DNA of 64,000 nt from positions 62,001 through 126,000 of the forward strand of contig NZ_CABVLM010000001.1 in NCBI RefSeq assembly GCF_902498845.1. Direction: 5' to 3'. A program made the translations under genes and the position numbers. Every line of letters begins with the position of its first letter. Position 1 is the stretch's first letter. This DNA comes from Pseudoalteromonas rhizosphaerae (lineage in GTDB: Bacteria > Pseudomonadota > Gammaproteobacteria > Enterobacterales > Alteromonadaceae). The notes under the pieces were generated by a model. It worked only from the letters and a program-made list of their open reading frames with translations, had not been told where the DNA came from and did no database searches. This document shows positions 62,206-64,000 of this stretch, one piece after another.

Positions 62206-62232
62206 AATCAAACTAGACTGTCTAGTTTGATT
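62206..62232. promoter_or_regulatory. TetR-family operator (27-bp perfect palindrome)
   Basis: The arms AATCAAACTAGAC and GTCTAGTTTGATT flank a single central T, giving a 13-1-13 perfect palindrome. It ends just 2 bp before the TetR ribosome site and sits between the divergent efflux operon and TetR gene. The TetR product is the obvious candidate to bind it and to repress both transcripts. Confidence 0.85.
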
Positions 62233-62242
62233 TGAGGTGAAA

Positions 62243-62848
62243 ATGGAAATAACTACCCTAAGTCGGTCAGAACAAAAACGACAACAAATTATTACAGCTG
62301 CAACGACCTTGTTCATGGATAAAGGCTTTCCTAATACCAGCATGGATCAAATTGCTAAATTAGCCCAAGTATCTAAACAAACGGTTTATAGTCATTTCAA
62401 AGACAAAAATAATCTATTTGTTGAAACTGTAACAGCGCATTGTTCCTCCTCAAACTTACGTAAAGAGCGTTTTGAGCCAGCGCAAAGCCTAGAGGAAAAC
62501 TTACTACGTGTTGTGACTAATTTTATTACACTGGTATTTTCACCCGAGGCATTGAAAGTATACGACACGTGCGTAGCGCACAAAGATGAATACCCTGAGT
62601 TGGCCTTATTGTTTTATGACGCCGCCCCTAAAGTAGTGATGCAGCAGGTAGAGGTCTGCTTATGTAGTATTGCACAGGCGGGCTTGCTTGATATCGACAA
62701 CCCTAAGTTTGCCACGTTACAGTTACTGGGCATGGCCACAGGTGATTGGAAATTACGCCATGCACTTGGGCACGCAAAAATTAATGATGTACCGCCAGCA
62801 GCATATATTGAAGATTGCGTAAGGCGGTTTATTAAAATGTATCGCTAA
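62243..62848 (+). CDS. TetR-family transcriptional repressor
   Basis: From the ATG at 62243 (GAGG ribosome site; an in-frame GTG six bases before overlaps the site) the protein has 201 residues. The N-terminal TetR helix-turn-helix is clear (RQQIITAATTLFMDKGFPNTSMDQIAKLAQVSKQTVYSHFKDKNNLF). The C-terminal ~140 residues are an all-helical ligand domain with the TetR_C-type GDWKLRHALGH segment. It is divergent from the RND efflux operon, with a 27-bp palindrome between. Loss of ligand-free binding would induce the pump (inference from family). Confidence 0.93.
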   Translation: MEITTLSRSEQKRQQIITAATTLFMDKGFPNTSMDQIAKLAQVSKQTVYSHFKDKNNLFVETVTAHCSSSNLRKERFEPAQSLEENLLRVVTNFITLVFSPEALKVYDTCVAHKDEYPELALLFYDAAPKVVMQQVEVCLCSIAQAGLLDIDNPKFATLQLLGMATGDWKLRHALGHAKINDVPPAAYIEDCVRRFIKMYR

Positions 62849-62865
62849 GGCTTTTGAGTAACCAC

Positions 62866-63555
62866 TTACTGCAATATAAATTCATCGATAGGTTGTTTAG
62901 TTAATTTACCTATTTGCTTAAAAATGAAAATAATTGCTCCGCCTAATAGCACCATAGTCGGCGCCACAATGACTGGGTAGCTTAACCAAGTCATACGTCC
63001 TAACTCTTCGGCATAAGCTGTGGTGCCGGGCATACTAACAACAATACTTTTCGCTAAAAAGTAGTTGAGTGTTGCAGATAAAAAGAACGCACTGGCAACA
63101 ATAAAACCGGCAAGACGCATTTTTGCATCAAATACCGCGGTGTTGTTTTGTTGCTCTAACGAATGCATAAGTTTATCAATATCAAGCAATTCAGGGTTAA
63201 TTAGTAATTTACGGATCAGCGGATAAGGGGTGTACTGGCTGATCAATACAATCACACCAATAATTGCTGGTACCATCGCTTCTTTAATCGCGATATAAGC
63301 TGGGTCAAGTTCAAATAAACTGATACCGCCAGTAAGTAGTACGCTGATAATGCCAAGTACTGAGAAAAAGTTTACTTTGCCTGATTGTTTAAGTTCCCAC
63401 AAACCAAATAACAGCGGAAAAGCAAGTGCTACCACTACTGCCCATACCGGGCCTAACGTATCAGGTGTACTAAAGCGGCTTAAAATCACCGCAGGTAAAA
63501 TAATATTAAAAATTATATTACTAAAAAAATTACTCTTCTTTTTTGCCGCTGTCAT
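62866..63555 (-). CDS. VC0807-family membrane protein
   Basis: The 229-residue inner-membrane protein has about six helices: NIIFNIILPAVILSRF, WAVVVALAFPLLFGLWEL, FFSVLGIISVLLTGGISLFEL, AMVPAIIGVIVLISQY and two at the end around FIVASAFFLSATLNYFLA and MVLLGGAIIFIF. This matches the VC0807 family in length and layout, a conserved gammaproteobacterial membrane protein of unknown function. It is convergent with the TetR gene, 17 bp apart. Confidence 0.82.
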   Translation of the reverse strand: MTAAKKKSNFFSNIIFNIILPAVILSRFSTPDTLGPVWAVVVALAFPLLFGLWELKQSGKVNFFSVLGIISVLLTGGISLFELDPAYIAIKEAMVPAIIGVIVLISQYTPYPLIRKLLINPELLDIDKLMHSLEQQNNTAVFDAKMRLAGFIVASAFFLSATLNYFLAKSIVVSMPGTTAYAEELGRMTWLSYPVIVAPTMVLLGGAIIFIFKQIGKLTKQPIDEFILQ

Positions 63556-63662
63556 TATGCATCAATCATTGGTATTCAATACATAAAGTATATACACAAG
63601 TTACTTTAAGATATAGACCCGCTGTGTTGCAGTAGTTACAAGTAAGTTTAGGATAATTTGCT

Positions 63663-64000
63663 TTATGCAGACTGCTTTAATGAATCTGAGATTTCATCAC
63701 AGTGCTGTTTTAAAATTTCGATAGCCAGTTTGGTTTTACCTGCCAAAATATCTCTTGCTGGGGTAATTGCATACACACTGTAGGTGGGCAGTTGCCAGTC
63801 AGTGCATAACTCAACGAGTTCTCCTTCTAGCAATAATGATTGTACTTCTGGCTTTGGTAAAATTGCATAACCAACGCCATCACACACTAATTGAATAATA
63901 CTGTGCATGTTATTAACCACGATACGTGGTTTTGGGAGCGCTTTTTTTTGGCTGTTTAAACTATGCGTTAGTGGGTGATCTGCAGTGCAATGCGAGATAC
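63663..64000 (-). CDS. LysR-family regulator, C-terminal part (5' end outside window)
   Basis: The frame is open from the right edge to a stop at 63663. The ~112 visible residues are the end of a LysR effector-binding domain (KPRIVVNNMHSIIQLVCDGVGYAILPKPEVQSLLLEGELVELCTDWQLPTYSVYAITPAR). The helix-turn-helix is beyond the window. Its target genes cannot be told from here. Confidence 0.85.
   Translation of the reverse strand, partial: ISHCTADHPLTHSLNSQKKALPKPRIVVNNMHSIIQLVCDGVGYAILPKPEVQSLLLEGELVELCTDWQLPTYSVYAITPARDILAGKTKLAIEILKQHCDEISDSLKQSA

Overview
The window reads as chromosomal DNA of a marine gammaproteobacterium, most likely Pseudoalteromonas. This is inferred from gene content and protein style only. 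It is A+T-rich, uses strong AAGGA-type ribosome sites, and carries a TIGR01782-type TonB receptor beside a GH16 laminarinase, DUF3015 and DUF4105 proteins, a VC0807-family membrane protein, two S9 peptidases and a periplasmic-type KatG. No tRNA, rRNA, CRISPR array, phage or replication origin was recognised.

Layout. 0-9 kb: the 5' part of an OsmC/YcaO fusion gene (runs off the left edge), a porin plus a small PstS-like protein, an NhaC-type antiporter behind a long leader with an intrinsic terminator, a divergent AraC regulator/aldehyde dehydrogenase pair, and about 760 bp of apparent gene debris. 9-25 kb: exported catalase-peroxidase, cystine symporter, lipoprotein, divergent nemA/LysR pair, YbdG-type MscS channel, PrpE, Nudix hydrolase, periplasmic binding protein, AraC regulator divergent from an SRPBCC-sterol desaturase pair, and a DUF3015/DUF4105 pair. 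26-44 kb: a VOC protein, a broken S41-like gene, a glucan locus (GH16 lipoprotein followed by a TonB receptor, behind two LacI-type operators), a hydrolase, a Fur-type siderophore receptor, hemerythrin, an S9 peptidase, a ThrE-type exporter, and a LacI-glycosyltransferase operon.

44-54 kb is the accessory part. The 3' end of an S9 peptidase gene (44186-46648) is present three times: in the gene, directly behind it in tandem, and again at 53.7 kb. Between the outer copies lie an IS10-like IS4-family insertion sequence, a five-gene envelope operon (CsgG-like lipoprotein, LPP20-like protein, membrane protein, MltC-like lytic transglycosylase, LPP20-like lipoprotein) and a MarR gene cut off exactly where the third copy begins. 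This is the best candidate for a horizontally acquired and poorly described system in the window.

54-64 kb: a large choice-of-anchor-I lipoprotein with lamin-tail domains, a very small basic protein, a GreA/GreB-domain protein, an RND efflux operon with a divergent TetR regulator and a 27-bp perfect operator palindrome, a VC0807 protein and the 3' end of a LysR gene cut by the right edge.

All assignments come from reading the translations by eye. No database search was run.
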